From Cynocephalus volans (lineage: Eukaryota; Chordata; Mammalia; Dermoptera; Cynocephalidae): a stretch of DNA of 64,000 nucleotides. Where the stretch lies: positions 61,330,501 through 61,394,500 of the forward strand of contig NC_084460.1 in assembly GCF_027409185.1 (NCBI RefSeq), given 5' to 3'. Shown here piece by piece: positions 33,193 through 46,198 of the stretch (within the stretch, counting starts at the first letter, position 1; every line of letters begins with the position of its first letter). The position numbers and the translations under genes were made by a program. The notes beneath the pieces are model-generated. The model saw nothing but the letters and a program-made list of their open reading frames with translations. It had not been told where the DNA came from and did not search any database.

Positions 33193-36100
33193 TCTTCTGT
33201 GATGGAGTGTCTGCAGCCAGCCTCTAGGCTGGGTGAGTCCTCAAGAACAAAGCCCCCCAGGCTTCTCAGGAAAGAAGGCAGTCCTCTGGAGTGCTGCTAC
33301 CTTGGGGCCCTCCACGATTGGGTGACAAGTGGGGTCCACCCAGTCTAAACCTGCACCTTACTACCCTCTCCCCGCAACTCGGGTGGGTGGGGTGCTCCTC
33401 TGCTCTCTTGGAACTGGAGGACCAAAGAGACCCAGTGCACAAGACTTGTTGAGGCAGAAATGCACCTGGTTATGTCCCCGGACCCAAATGTGACCTGGCC
33501 AGGAACTCTGTTTCTGGCCAGGGACAGAGCAGGGCTCTGCAGGTGTCCCTACCACCACGGGGCAGGTCTGGCTAGCCCCCCTCTCACTCTCAACAACCAC
33601 GAGAGGTCAGTATAACTCAGATTGCTAACTCAATCCAGGGCGACAGGGAAATGACTGTGCTGTCAGAGCTCTGCGGATCCTGGGCTAGTGTCACACGCAG
33701 GTGGACAGAGTGAACAGCAGGTGGTGTCCTGTCCTCCAGACCCCTTCCCTGGGCACCCAACACCGAGTAAGCTAAGCAGGAAGAGCAGCACCAGCAACCC
33801 ATGGTACACTTAGGTCCAGCCCCATTTGGTGGATGAGGAAACTGAGGCACAGAGAGGTTACACTTGCCTGAGGTGGGGTGCACAGTTGGGAGGAACACAG
33901 CAGGGCTTGATCTGGCCTGTCTCTGAAGGTCACGACCTACACCAGGTCCTCAGCAAAAAGCTGGGACATAGAGGTGACTCACAGCCATCCAGGCCTGCCT
34001 TGAGGGACCCCAGCTGGTGAGGAGACAGGGGTAAACAGGACAGGGGTCTGTGGCCGAGAGAAGCTCTCAGTCCCTCACCCACCCTAGCCCTGCTAACATG
34101 GCCCAAACGCAGGCTGAGGCTGGGGGTGCAGGTAAGGGGCTGCAGACCCCAGGACCTAAGCAGGCAGAGGGAACATGGCCTGCACCACACCTTGGGGCTG
34201 GGATCCTGCTGGCCCCTTCCTTCCCACACCACTCAGGTTCTCCTGCAAGGCCCAGGATGGTGCAGTACAGGGGAGTCAGACCCAGACCTACCCAGGATTC
34301 TGCCTGGCCCTGCTGATGTCACTGGGCCCAGGGATCCCAGGGCTCCCTCCTTACAGCATCCTCTGCAAAATGGGGGACTTCTCCAGGGGACCCAAGCAGA
34401 CCTCAACACTGAGCTCCTGTAGCCAGAATCATAGGCCTGTCCCCAGCCCACACTCCCCCTCTGGTCCTGCACCTGCAGCTCTGATCATGCCAAGTGCCTA
34501 CGCGTGGAGGGTGTCGACTGTCCCTGGCAGCCAAGCAGCTCCTGCAGTTGCAGGTCTCCAGCCCTTTCCCCAGGCACCACCCCCAGTGAGAAAGTAGAGG
34601 CCAGCAGAAAAACAACTGGGGGAAGAGGGGTAGGGTGGGGTGAACCACATCGAGGGACCCAGGGGAGGGCAAGGGATGCCCCAGGCCTGTGGCCTGGCAT
34701 CTTGTTGGACACCAGCACCCATGCCCTCAGCTCAACAGCCACGTGTGCTCCCAGGCCCCAAGGGCCCCCACAGTGCCAGCCACCCTCATAGTCACTCCAC
34801 TGCAGGCCTGTCCTGCCAGTGATTCAGGACTGGCTTTACCCCTCCAAGCAGCCCACTCCCCTACCCAGTGTGAGCCTTGGTCTTTACCTTTCCCACAGGA
34901 GAGCCGTCGCTGGGTGCTGAGTGTGGTAAGGGTAGGTGTGACGGCACACATAGGGGTGCTCAGCACAGCCCATCTATCACACGAGTCACCAGCCAGGGCC
35001 CCTGCTGGGAGGGCAGGAGTGAAGGAAGGGAGCCCTGAGGCCACGCTGTCAGGAGTCTGGGCTTTTGGGTGCTTGGACACCCCCAGTGACAGCCTCCTGA
35101 ATAGCCCATAGAGCCTGGCAGGGGACCCTCATGGCCACAGGGCTCCAGGCTGTTTCTGCAATGCCAGCAGATCTGTGAAGACACACTTCCTCTAATACCC
35201 TGGCCACATTCTGAGCCTCAGTGTAGAGGAAAGGCCCGGCCTCCCAAAATGCTGAGCATATGTATTTAAAAAAGAAAAAAAAAAAAAGGAATTCTTATTC
35301 TAGAATCCTTCTGAGTCATGGCTGGCTCTGAAGCACGAGCTGCTGCTGGGAGCACATGTGTGTGTAAGTGTGAGGAGTGAATATGTGTCTGACAGCGTAA
35401 TGCCTTGTGTGATGTTGGGTCAGCCTGGGAGTCCTCCAGCCTCTCACTTTGGGGACATGTGTGTGCAGGTGTGAAGCCTGCGGTGAGCCTGCCTGCTGGA
35501 GCCTCTGGGGCATCGCTGTGCACTCGTGGAAACCGCGGCTGTATGCATCCTCAGTGCTCACCTGGACTCTTCCTCCACTGGCCCACATGGGCAGTGGGGC
35601 CAAGGAATGGTCAAGGACACCATGCCTCTGCCTCCCCCATGGGAACAGCTCAAAGAGGTCCCATCTCAGCCGAAGGAGGGGAAAGGCCAGGCTCCTGGGA
35701 GGGAAGGCAGAGGGTTGGGCCCTCCGTGGTGCCTGCTGGGTTCTCTCCCTGGATGGAGTCAAGCCCCAATCAGAAGATGTTCCACTTGAGCCAAGAAGCC
35801 AGCCCCGTCCCTCAGGAACACCCACCAGCAAACAGAAGCTGGGTGTGGTGCACGATGGCCACAGAGTGGAGCTCACGAACACCAGGGACCCAGCTGGTGC
35901 TGCCACCTTGCAGGGCCTCAGAAAGGTGGAGCAAGGGGAGGATGCCCCAGCCTGGCCCCATGACTCACTGGCTGGCTGCTGAGCTGTGGGACCCTGCGTT
36001 CACAGAAGCTGACCTCGAGGCTGAAGGCACCACTGGCAGCACCCGTGTGTCTCTGTGTGTGCGCATGTGTATGTGTGTGTACATGTGTGGGAGTTCTCTT

Positions 36101-36544
36101 ACTGAGTCTCCTTTCCCTGACACGCAATCCCAGGCAGGGGCGGGCTCTGCTGGGCCCGTCCCTCGGTATGGCTCTGCCTGCTCTGCCTCCTCAGGCCACC
36201 TTGCCATCTAGTGCAAGTAGGAAGAGACCTTGAAGGTGACGCACACAAATACCACTGGCCCCAAGTCCACCTTGCACACTCTTCCCTGCTGGGGGGGCCT
36301 GGATGTTTCTGTATACACTGGGGGTCCACACCTGGCCAGTTGGCCGTCAGGTGGGCATCCACCACCTGCTGACCACCCTGCCAACTCTTCCTGCTCTGTG
36401 ATGCTCAGCCTGCCTGCTAAAGAGGCCATCAGGCGGTCGCCTAAAAGTGACCAAGGGTCCCTTTGGAGAATGCTGCCACCACACTGGGTGACCAACTTGA
36501 GTGCTTGCCACTGCTTATGGCCCAGGTCCTAGCTCAAAGACTAT
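33193..36544. other. Intron with minor repeats, no gene
   Basis: 33820-33900 carries an MIR/L2 core in reverse (TGGATGAGGAAACTGAGGCACAGAGAGG). 35267-35290 is an A-run. 36040-36090 is a GT-rich run. The longest frame (268 codons at 35405-36211) ends in the GT repeat and shows no recognisable domain. Confidence 0.4.
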
Positions 36545-37056
36545 TGCAATGGCTAATCTTAGGTGTCAACTGGACAGGGTGAAGGGATACCCAGAAAGCT
36601 GGTAAAGCATAATTTCTGGGTGTGTCTGTGAGGGTGTTTCTGGAAGAGACTGGCATTGGAATCAGTGGACTGAACAAGGACCCACTTACTCAATGTGCAC
36701 GGGCACTTTCCAATCAGCTGGGGGCCTGGACAGAACGGAAAAGCAGAGGAAAGGTGATCTCGCTCTCTTCTGAGCTGGAACACCCATCTTTTCTTGCCCT
36801 CGGGCATTACAACTCCAGGTCTCAGCCTTCAGAATTGGACTGAATCGCCCATCGGCTCCCCTGACTCTCAGGCTTTTGGATTTGGACTGAGCCATACCAG
36901 TGGCTTCCTCGGTTCACCAGCTGGCAGATGGCATACTGTGGGATGTTTCAGTCTCCATAACTGAGTGAGCCAATTCCCATGATAAATCCTCTCTCATCCA
37001 TCCATCTGTCTTATAGGTTCTGTTTCTTATCGGGTTCTCTAGAGAACCTTAATACA
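36545..37056 (+). mobile_element. Solo LTR, ERVL/MaLR group (MLT2-like)
   Basis: It starts with TGCAATGGCTAATCTTAGGTGTCAACTGG and ends with GTTCTCTAGAGAACCTTAATACA, matching the TG...CA ends and conserved ends of MLT2-type ERVL LTRs as I remember them. Internally GAGCCAATTCCCATGATAAATC carries the usual poly(A)-signal region. No internal retroviral genes are attached, so it is a solo LTR. Family naming is from memory. Confidence 0.7.
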
Positions 37057-37484
37057 GCTACCTGTCGGGGCCACCACCAGCCATTCCCATCCTCGTGAAG
37101 TATGCCTGAGCCTTTAGAAGCTTGGTCTTTCCTGGACTGGGTGCCCCATGGGGACAGAGATGTACATGGACAGGAGTGACAAGAGGAGGGCCATGAGCCC
37201 CTCAGGACAGGGACCACTGTCATTCCAAGTGTGTGTGTATCAAGCTCTGAATGGGCTGAGTTGCCCACCTTTGGGTAAGGGGCAAAAGGAGGAAACAAGC
37301 ACCTGCTATCGACGGCAAAGCCCTAGAGTCCCTCGGGGGCTGCCTTGTTAATGGACGTTAGCACAGGACTCTAGAAAGACCCTGGGATTGGCCAGTGTAA
37401 ACTCTGGCCCTGCCCATCTGGCTGGTGACATTTACCTGGTGGGTTTCTCACAGTAGAGCCCAGCACAGCAGCAGTGACACTGAT
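37057..37484. other. Intron, nothing recognised
   Basis: Short GC-rich interval without a recognisable feature. Confidence 0.4.
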
Positions 37485-37705
37485 GCTGCAGTCAGGTGGC
37501 TGGCCTGAATCCTACTTTGCCAATGACCAGCTTGTGACCTTGAGCATATCCCTCACCTCTGAGTGTGGTTTTCCCACCTGCAACTGGGAAGATGTGGCAG
37601 CACTTATATACCAGAGGACCATGATGGGGATGGCTGTGTTTGGGCAGAGCACTTGCAGCAGTGTTGAATGTGGCAGCTGCTCTGCGTTGGCTCACTGGGT
37701 CAGTT
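37485..37705 (+). repeat. MIR fragment
   Basis: GCCTGAATCCTACTTTGCCAATGACCAGCTTGTGACCTTGAGCATATCCCTCACC ... TTTTCCCACCTGCAACTGGGAAGATG follows the MIR order in forward orientation. Confidence 0.65.
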
Positions 37706-40700
37706 AGGGATCCTACACCGATGTACCCGGGCATCTCTCAATACTGAGTGGATACCCTCTCCTGAGGCAGGGATGGCTTCAGGCTCCTGCGCCAGCTGAC
37801 CTTGTGGCGCAGGTGTGGCAGGGTGCTGGGGTGGGCTGGAGGGAGTGGGTGATGGAGAACCCACACACACCAGCGGGACGTCACTCCCTCACTCTGGGAT
37901 AACTCACTAAACCAGGGCCCCAGGGCTTTCCTGATGACCTGGAATAGCTCAAATGATGTACTGAATGGACAGGGTTAATGCTGTGCAGGAGGCCAGCTGG
38001 GCTGGCAGTGACTCTGCCCTATCTGCTGTCTGCCACACACTGTGAGGGCCGTGCTAAGCCAATCTCATCTGTGACCTGGGGACTAACCCTCCGTCCCTGG
38101 CTCCTCCTCAGGCTACCTCTGGCTTGGCCAGCAGGGGACAAAGAGACTGGTGACAGCAGGGCCCAGGGGGAGGGCACGGAGACTGAGGGTGGGCATGGTG
38201 GGCAGCAGGGATTGGAGGGTTCTGCTCAGCCAGTCACATTTTAGTGCTGCACCAAGCAAGGGCCATCTCCCAGCCATGTGGGGTCTGGCAGCCCCTGCCA
38301 GGCAAAAGTCACTCTGCTGCTGGTGGAAACTGGCCCTCCTGACAGGTGCTGTGGTGTGTGAGGGAGCCTGAGCCCTGGCCACACAGCCTCTGTCTCTCAA
38401 GTATTCTGTGCATCTGATGGGCAAAGCGAGGGATCCATGAGGCAAGAAAGGCCCGTACTGCAGACCCAGCCAGAAGATGATGCCCAGGCTGCTGGGCCTC
38501 CAAAGCTCTCCTATTCTGGGGTTCTCCATCCTCTACTGGCCTGACCTGCATTCCATGCCCCTGACTGAGCCCAGCCTGACACCTGCCTGAGTCCCCTCTC
38601 ACCCCAAGTGCGTAAGAATGGGGATTTGCTCCTGCCCTAGAACAGCCCCACACCAATCCCACTACCTGTCTTTTACACAATTGGCTGAAACCTGACTGCC
38701 CTGTACTTCATAAAAACGATGTTTTCTGCTGGGCGTGTTGCCAGCCCAGCTTCCAGGAAAGCAAAGGAACAAACCTCTTCTTATAGGACTTGGCTTTCTG
38801 ACCGGTCTGGGCGGTGACTTGGGAGGCCCAAACTTTTGCAGGGTTCAGAAGGCGGGCAACAAGCAGCCCTCTGTGTGGACTTGCATGAGCAAAGCCAGCC
38901 AGCCACCCAGACCTGCTCGCTGTCTTCCTGCCTGCCTGTCACGAGGGAAGAGAGATGTGAGAGGAGCCCCTCCAACCAGAGCCCTGGGGTCTGCAGCAGG
39001 CCGGGCAGGAGGAAGGAGCTGTGGCAGGGTGTGGGCCTGGCTGGCAGAAGCCTTTGTTCTCCAGGCGGAGCTGGAACCCACTCTCATCCTATAGCTCACC
39101 CTCTCCCCAGCTTCGTGCAGGACAGGGCCTGTCCTCACAGGTGACATCAGAAACCTCCACAGTCCCCTGGAGACCATCTGCTCTGCCTCCCCCTGATCCA
39201 CCTGCCCTTGATCCTCTCAGGGGAGCTGACATGTCAGGCCTAATGAGTCGGCTGTTTCCGGCCAGGCAGCTACTCATTTAGCCAGACATTGAGGACGGTG
39301 GGCTGGTGGTCACTTGGGGACCTCCCCCTGGACCCCTACAGTGTCCTGAGCTCTCTGGCAAGCCTGTCCATGGAGCAACCTAGTTCCCCTCCGCCACAAG
39401 CAGGCAGTGTGGCAGGCATAAACCATACACCCTGGCTAACCTCTGGGTCCTCCCTCCTAGATGAGACCCACCCCGCTCCTTGTCACCGGGGAAGGGTTAA
39501 GGGGAAAACCTGGAGGCCCAAGCCTGTGTGTGAATCCCTAGGCTCTCTGAGCCTCCGTTTACTCATCTGCAAAATGGGGCTCCTGACAGTGAGGCGTGAA
39601 TGAGGGCAGCCTGGCACTGAGCAAAGGTGGTAGTCGGTCACCTCCATTCTCTGTTCCTAGACTGTACCCTTGGGGCAGGGATGCTGCCTCCTCGGTTCAG
39701 AGCAGTGCCCCTGCGACAGCGTCTTCCCCAAACCCTCCCACTGTCAGCCATGGTCTGGCTGGAAGACTTGGTCATGCTGTTGCAGAAGCTTTCCCTGACA
39801 AGGATTCCAGAGAAAACACTGCCCCACACCCCCAGACTCATCGTTCCAAGAGGACATCCCCATCCCTCCTCTTGCCATGGTGACGTAAACACAAAACCTC
39901 AGTGCTTGCTGGTACCTATTTCCCAAGGACACCAAAGCTCTGGAGAGGTAAATATTTACATGTGAATCGTGAAAGCTCATAACTCAGAGGGGAGATGCTC
40001 CCCCTGCCACTGACAGGCTGCAAACTCGTGCCCACGTTTGTTCCTGGGGCCCTATAAACCCTGTGGTGGCAAGAGCTTTCTAACTCTCAGATGGACGGTG
40101 AATTATGAGGCCATTCCTGGTTACTCATCCCAAGCCAATGGGGTGGGGTGGCAGGGGTAGTCTTGGAGCAGATGCTGAAAATGTGGGGCTGGGGCCAAGG
40201 GGGATGGGGGACATGGCAAGGCTGGGATGAAAGAGAGCTGCCACCCCCAATGCTCCTCTCCTGGTGTGTGTGGAGGTGCCAGAAGATTCATCCACAAAGC
40301 AGTGCCATGCAGGGGCAGCCCTGCAGTGTGGCTGTAGCAGCAGAGGGTGCCAAGGGCGGCTGGGGTCTGACAGCAGGGCACAGACAGGCAGTGTCATCAC
40401 TGTCACAGGGCAGACTGGGGCATAGGGAGTGGGCGTCTAGCCCCTTGGCCAGGTTGGGGGGTGACACAGGCCCACCTGGATTTCCACTGGGAGGGAAAAG
40501 AGGATCCCATGACTTCAGAACAGTGGGTTCCAGCTGCTGGTTTCAGCTGCAGGATCCTTTCTTCCAACCCCATCTCACAGGGACCCCAATAAATGGGACC
40601 AATGTCTATGAGATGGCCCTGGCAGGAGGACCTCCCTCCTTTTCTGGCTTTCCTGGGCTCAGTTCATGCAGGTGCCACCATGGGCACTGCTGAGGACATC

Positions 40701-40889
40701 CAAGGAACCCTGGTAGCGTCCATGCTGCAGGGAGGATGGCTGGTAGCTGGCCATCTGTCTACCCACTCAGCCTTCTGGGCCTCTGGCTGACCCCCACCAC
40801 CAGCAGGGTGTCAGAGGGGTTCAGAGGTTAGCAGGCACCCCCGTTCCCTTCATGTACACATGGCGCTGTCAGTCAATAAACACACAATA
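37706..40889. other. Intron with one MIR piece, no gene
   Basis: 39515-39605 is an MIR 3' portion (CTCTCTGAGCCTCCGTTTACTCATCTGCAAAATGGGGC). The rest is GC-rich with no recognised gene or RNA. Confidence 0.4.
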
Positions 40890-41445
40890 AGATGCCCATC
40901 TCACCGGTCATGAGGGAAATGTGCACTAAGACCACAGCGGTCCCATTTCACAGCTGCTAGCCTTGCAAGAATGACAAAGTGTGCCAGGCCAAACAGTGGG
41001 GGACCCTCAGGCACAATGATGGGGGTGGAGTGGGTGGGGAAACCACTCTGGACTAGGATGGAACACCCTCTGATCCACTCCTAGGGACACAAAGGACCGT
41101 GTGCCAGCACAGTCACCACTCTTGGACTGTCATAGCCAAAGCCAAACAGCCCTCACGCTGCGCTAAGAACAAAGCAGAGGGGAAAGGAGCTGTGTCTAGA
41201 CAACCCCAATGTTACATCCGGCAGTAAACGAATTAAACATGCATCTTATGGACCAGCACAGATGGACCTCAAGAACAAGGCCGAGCAAAGCAGCAAGCTG
41301 CAGGTTCAGAACAGCATGATGCAGGTTCTACAAAGTTTGTACGTCCAGAGAGTGCTGTGTATGGTTTAAGGTATATGTGCATCTGCAGCAAAGTATAAAG
41401 TGGGCACAGGAAACACAGGGAATGCAGGACAATGGTGGTGGGGTG
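40890..41445 (+). mobile_element. Diverged L1M 3'-end fragment
   Basis: AAATGTGCACTAAGACCACAGCGG, CTCTGATCCACTCCTAGGGACAC, ACCAGCACAGATGGACCTCAAG and CAGAACAGCATGATGCAGG correspond in order to L1M ORF2/3' UTR phrases. It is unusually GC-rich for an L1, probably through CpG-independent drift in this GC-rich intron or gene conversion; I cannot tell. Confidence 0.55.
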
Positions 41446-42059
41446 GCAGAGGGAGTCGGGGTGCACGGGACCGTCACCTGTGGCCAGCTCAGCCTGCAGT
41501 GGGAAGAGAGGTGAAGACACCACAAGTCTCCTGTGTCATATCCCTGCAGATGCCCTGTGGGGGAATCGCAGCCTAGCCTCGGCCCATGGCCCTGGGTTCT
41601 GGGAAAGGGCAGCGTCACACAGGATCAGCCCTTCTGCCCTCGCCCTGAGCTCCTCTTGGTTGGGTCTCCAGGTTCTCTGAGGGACGAGTGTGTCAAGACC
41701 ACAGACACCAGGACCAAGTGTGCGGCCTCCATATCTGGGCTGTTGGCCGGTAAGAGCAGGGGCTTTCTGGGGATCCAGGGAACAAACATTGCAAAGTCCT
41801 TCTGCTAAGTGGTCACAGACAGGAAGGTACTGGGTGGTCCCCAATGCCATAGCCTGGGGTGAGCAGGAGACCCCCACAGCTTAAGCACGGTACATCCTAG
41901 TCATCACCTTGGAAAGCCAGTGATGACGTTGGTCAGTGTTCCAGATAATGGGCCCCTACCTGCCTAGACTTCAGCTGCTTTGAGGGCAGCTCCCTGCTGG
42001 CCCTGGAGCTGACCAATTCATGGAGTTGGCCTCCTAGCTGGCTCTGGAGGCTCCTCCCT
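41446..42059. other. Intron, nothing recognised
   Basis: No gene or repeat identified. Confidence 0.4.
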
Positions 42060-42190
42060 GTAGACAAAATTCTAAGTACCTACCTATGGGGCAGGCACCC
42101 TCAGTATGTCCATTTTATAGATGGAGAGATTAAGGCTCAAGTTGTAGAGCTTGTGAGAGGCAAAGGTGGAATTCCACCCAGCTGGTCTGG
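42060..42190 (-). repeat. L2/MIR fragment
   Basis: CTCAGTATGTCCATTTTATAGATGGAGAGATTAAGGCTCAAG ... GGCAAAGGTGGAATTCCACCCAGCTGGTCTGG preserves the ancient core in reverse orientation. Confidence 0.6.
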
Positions 42191-42689
42191 CTTCTGGAGC
42201 CCCTCCCTTGCTCTGCTGCTGTCCCCATATGGTTCTAGGTTCCCTGGTTGTGAGGCAAGCCCTAGCCACCCTCCCCATTGCTCCTGCTCTACCATCTGCT
42301 TTGGGCCTCCTTGCTGTTGGGTTGCCCAGGGTACTTTCTGTCCTTACTTGCTGTGGACGATGGGGCAGAGCTTACTAAACTCTACTCCTGGCTGGGCTCT
42401 GGCCTCCTGCCTCTCCACAAGGCAGGAAAAAAAAAAAAGAGGCTCAGAGAGTTCCAAACTTATCCACGTGTGGAGCAAGGCCACAGCTGGAACCCACACT
42501 GGTCTGACTCCAGCTTAAATGTTCGAACGTCCACCTGATACAGCTTATGAGGAGTGACCCGGGCTGACTGGTGGAGAGCCCCTGGAAGGACAAGCACTGG
42601 GCCTGTCCCCCTCACCAGAAGGCCTTGCTTGTCATGGGGAGATAATGGGCTCCCAACTCCTGCCCATGAACAACAAAGTTGGGTCACCC
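42191..42689. other. Intron, short A-run and second ancient-core echo
   Basis: An A-run at 42427-42438 is followed by GAGGCTCAGAGAGTTCC ... GGCCACAGCTGGAACCCACACTGGTCTGACTCC, another weak MIR/L2-like core. No gene. Confidence 0.4.
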
Positions 42690-42845
42690 ACAGCCACTGA
42701 CCTCCATGGACTCTACAGCTTTGTAAACAATTAACTCCAGAGTTTTAATCTCTCCAGTTACTATCTTTCCAACAATTATGGATTTGCTCTGATGTCCCTC
42801 CTGTTGGGTGTTTTAACATTGCTCATGTAAACAATGCAAGGCAGC
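42690..42845. promoter_or_regulatory. Candidate regulatory block with two forkhead sites and paired SOX-type sites
   Basis: TGTAAACAA occurs at 42722-42730 and TGTAAACAAT at 42826-42835, both exact forkhead consensus (TRTTTAC / RTAAACA). AACAATTATG is at 42771-42780, and CATTG (42817-42821) faces CAATG (42832-42836). The block is AT-balanced and non-repetitive inside GC-rich intron. Regulatory function is inferred from motif clustering. Confidence 0.35.
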
Positions 42846-45334
42846 TGTCTGCTCTCCTGCGGTCCTCAAACACAGGCCAGACGTGTGGCCCTGGGCCCAA
42901 AGCCCTGCCACCGCAGCCAGCCTCACTAGCCCGCTGCAGACAGCTGCTGACAGCTGCTTTCCAGATGAGGAAGTGGGCCCCACCACAATATTGTAGAATT
43001 CTAAGGGGTTATGAGTGGCCATGGCTCCCATGAGACATGGACACAAGCCAGGGCTGGAGGGACCATGAGGTCACAGGAAGTCATGAGTTATAGGTCACTG
43101 ATTCCTCTATAGAACCAAATGGCAGACTGACACCCCCATTTTAGTGATGGGGAAACTGAGGCTCAGATGGATGTTTACTTGGGCCCACGTGACTCATGGT
43201 CTCCAGCCACAAGGTAGGAGAGGATGCTTAGGGGACTCCTTTCTCTTCCTCAGGAACCCCTCTTGACACACCCCCAAGGGCCTGAGCAGGCAGACGAGTC
43301 CCTGTGTGTTCCTGGCCTGCCACTGGAGCCTCAGAGCCCTGTGTACACAGAGAGGAATCCAGAGCTCCCAAGGTGGCCTTGTGGAACTTGGGGTGTGTCA
43401 CTCCCTGCCCTGGGAGAGTGGGGACCCAGACCTGGGGTGCATGGCTGAGTGAATAAATGAATGAACCAATGGCCAGGGGTGGGGGTCAGGCCTGCGAACA
43501 GTCCAGACACCATGGAGGTGGACAGAAGTACAAGCAGGCGATGCTGAAGGAAAAGGCCACTGGCTGGCCTGGGGGCTGCACATCCTCAGCAAAGCTCCCA
43601 GAACCCACAGAGCTGGCCAGGAGCCAGCCTGGGAAGGGCTCCCTCAGGCAGCTGGTGGCAGTGGGGAGAAGGCTGCCCTGGCTGGTTTCTGCTCCCTGCT
43701 CTAGGAAAACAGGCCCCAGCTGCACGCCAAGTCTGGGGTAGGGCGTGGGTGGTCTCCAATGCCTGGACAGCCTCCTCTCTCCACCCGCCCGGCCAACCAT
43801 GACATCCACTGACAGTGTCCACCCTGGGTCGGTGGTCCGGGATCAGTACTTCAACTCTCTCCTGTGTGTGAGTATGCCACGTTTTTCCAAAATGACAGCC
43901 CCTGTAAGCTGGGGACTTGGGACGAGCCCACAACAGGAAGTGGGGAAGAAAGAGATTAGGTCACATGTCCCACAGCGAGAAAGCGACAGGCCTGCATTCA
44001 GAGGCAGACCAGATGCCACGCCCGGGCCTCTGCCTGCCCCTCTCCACTGCCCTCTCTTGCTGCCATTTGTCCCTGTGACAGGCTGTGGGTTCTCAGATGA
44101 TGTGTCTGAAACCCAACTATGGTTCCAGAATGCTGCTTCTTGTCTAAACTCCTATTTGCCCACAAAACCCTGTGCATGTGGGAGGCTTCTCCATGCTTTC
44201 AGATGCCGCAGGCCATACCCCCCGCTGCCACCCTGTCACTGGGGCTTGGGACTTTTTTTGGCATCATTTACCACCCCCCCAACTCAAACCAACCCAACCC
44301 AACCCAACATAAAGAGCAAAACAGACAACAAAATCTTAATAGGAAGAGAAAGAGCCAACTGAATTCCTGAAAAGCCAAGAACAGAAGTCTTAGGAGATAA
44401 AAGCCTTTTTGCAAACACACACATCCCCTTGCGTGGGTGCTCTCAAGTGGGGCCATGGTCTGGGGCTCAGGGAAAAGGACAGCAGGCCACCGAGGAGCAT
44501 CTGGGGGCAGGAACAAGCGCCGCAAAACCTCTCGGCAGAGAAGACTCATGCCCCTTCCCGACTTCCCAGCCTGAGTTATGCCACCCTCCAGCTTGGGCCC
44601 TCTTCTGACTAACTCCCCACACCCAGCTCAGTGAGTCCTCTCCGAAGTAAGCTGCTCCTGCTCCTCCCTCTTCAGACCCAGGTGACCCAGCCCAGCCCCT
44701 GGCCTGCATAGCTGCCTTTGTGCTGGTCGAGGACTGTCCCGCAAACACCCTGCAGTCTTTCACAAGGGGAACTGTCCCATGAGATGCCAAATGGGACAGC
44801 CACAGCACCCAAGAGGGAGGCTGAGAAGTGGAGAGAGCCACTGGCTTCCCACCTCCTCCCCTCCATCACCCACCTGGGCAGAGAAAGGGGACGGCAGCAG
44901 AGACCTCCCAGGGTGGCTCCAGACCCTGAGGATCACCCGAGAGCAATCCAATCCCGGGGGAAGTGGTAGAAGGTGCTGGCCAGGCTGGGCTAGGAGCTGC
45001 CAAGTGCCGCCATGGATGGTGTCCGCTGCCAGCAGTGGGGACTATCGCAAACCTTGCTGGAGCTGCCTTTTCAGAGCCAAGAGGATGCAGACCGATGCGT
45101 GTCCTGCCGCTACTTGGGTGAAGGCTGCCAGATGTTTTCCAGTAAGCCCAGTGCTGCAGGGCTGCATGGTACACTGCCCGTGTCTGCCCAGGTCTCGGAG
45201 GCCCACACGTGCTGAATCTGGCTGGTCTGACTCAGTGCTGCCCTTCTCTCCTTGGACATCTTCCCCACTTGGGGCAGGGGGCACCATAGAGGCCTGGGTG
45301 AGGCACAGAGGCTTCAGGATAGACAGATGTCCAA
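42846..45334. other. Intron, minor repeats only
   Basis: 43135-43185 has an MIR/L2 core in reverse (GATGGGGAAACTGAGGCTCAG). 44270-44312 is a C-rich and (AACCC)n-like run. No gene is seen. Confidence 0.4.
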
Positions 45335-45480
45335 ATGCCAGCTCCTGGCCTTCCTGGCTGAGGGACTCTGACAAGCTCTCCAACTTTTCTGGGCCTTGAC
45401 TTCCTTGTGTGGAAAATGGGGCCAATCCTCATCCGCCTGCCTTGCACAGACCCATTCCAAGCACCTGCTGAGCACTCGGG
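45335..45480 (+). repeat. MIR fragment
   Basis: GAGGGACTCTGACAAGCTCTCCAACTTTTCTGGGCCTTGACTTCC ... GGAAAATGGGGCCAATCC follows the MIR forward order. Confidence 0.6.
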
Positions 45481-45689
45481 GGACAAGAGCTGTTTGTCCC
45501 CACAGCCTGTTGCCTCCCTCCTTCAGACTCCAGACCCTTCCACCCTTCTGAGCAGGTGAAGAAACATTTGGGGTGACTAGGGTGCAGTTGCTCCTCATCC
45601 CTCCAAAGTAATTAGGCACTTTAGTGGGGCAGAGCTTTGAACTAAAATCTACAAGGTTGGTACTTTTTGCTGATTTGAGAAAGTAAACT

Positions 45690-46198
45690 ATTTTAAAACA
45701 ATAATATTCAATACCAACAAGAGTGACACTGAGATGGGCACTCAAATACCACAGGTAGGAACATACATAAAGTGCAGACTTTCTGGAAAACAGTGAACAT
45801 TTATATGGAGAGCATTAAAGCATTTAGACTATTCAACTCAGAAGTTCCACTCCCAAGAATTTCCAAAGGAAATCAGAGCTATGCAAAATATTTACATACA
45901 GGGATGTCCACTGATGGTAGCATTCCTTACAGAAACACAAAACTGGAAACCTGCATGTTCAATGACAGACTACGATGGTGCACCCAGACTGAGAGCATCT
46001 GCAGCCACAAAAACAATAAGTTTTTAATGACACAGTACAACATTTACAGTGTAATTTATACTATGGTATCAATTATAGCAGAACAACTATGCATGGGGGA
46101 ACAGGACGATTTTTTTCTCCCTTATAGTTTCTTCCCACTCATCTACCACAATCATTATAATAAAAAAAAATGGGGGGAGATGAGGGAAAAAAAAAAAG
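45690..46198 (+). mobile_element. L1M 3'-end fragment
   Basis: ACTTTCTGGAAAACAGTGAACATTTATATGG, AGAAGTTCCACTCCCAAGAATTTCC, TACAGGGATGTCCACTGATGGTAGC, AACTGGAAACCTGCATG and an A-rich end follow the old L1 3' order. The surviving 168-codon frame (45772-46278) is chance: it does not follow the ORF2 frame into known protein. Confidence 0.7.

Noticed and set aside
35405..36211. 268-codon plus-strand frame in the intron
   Set aside because: Low-complexity composition, runs into a GT repeat (VCVRMCMCVYMC), no domain or splice context.
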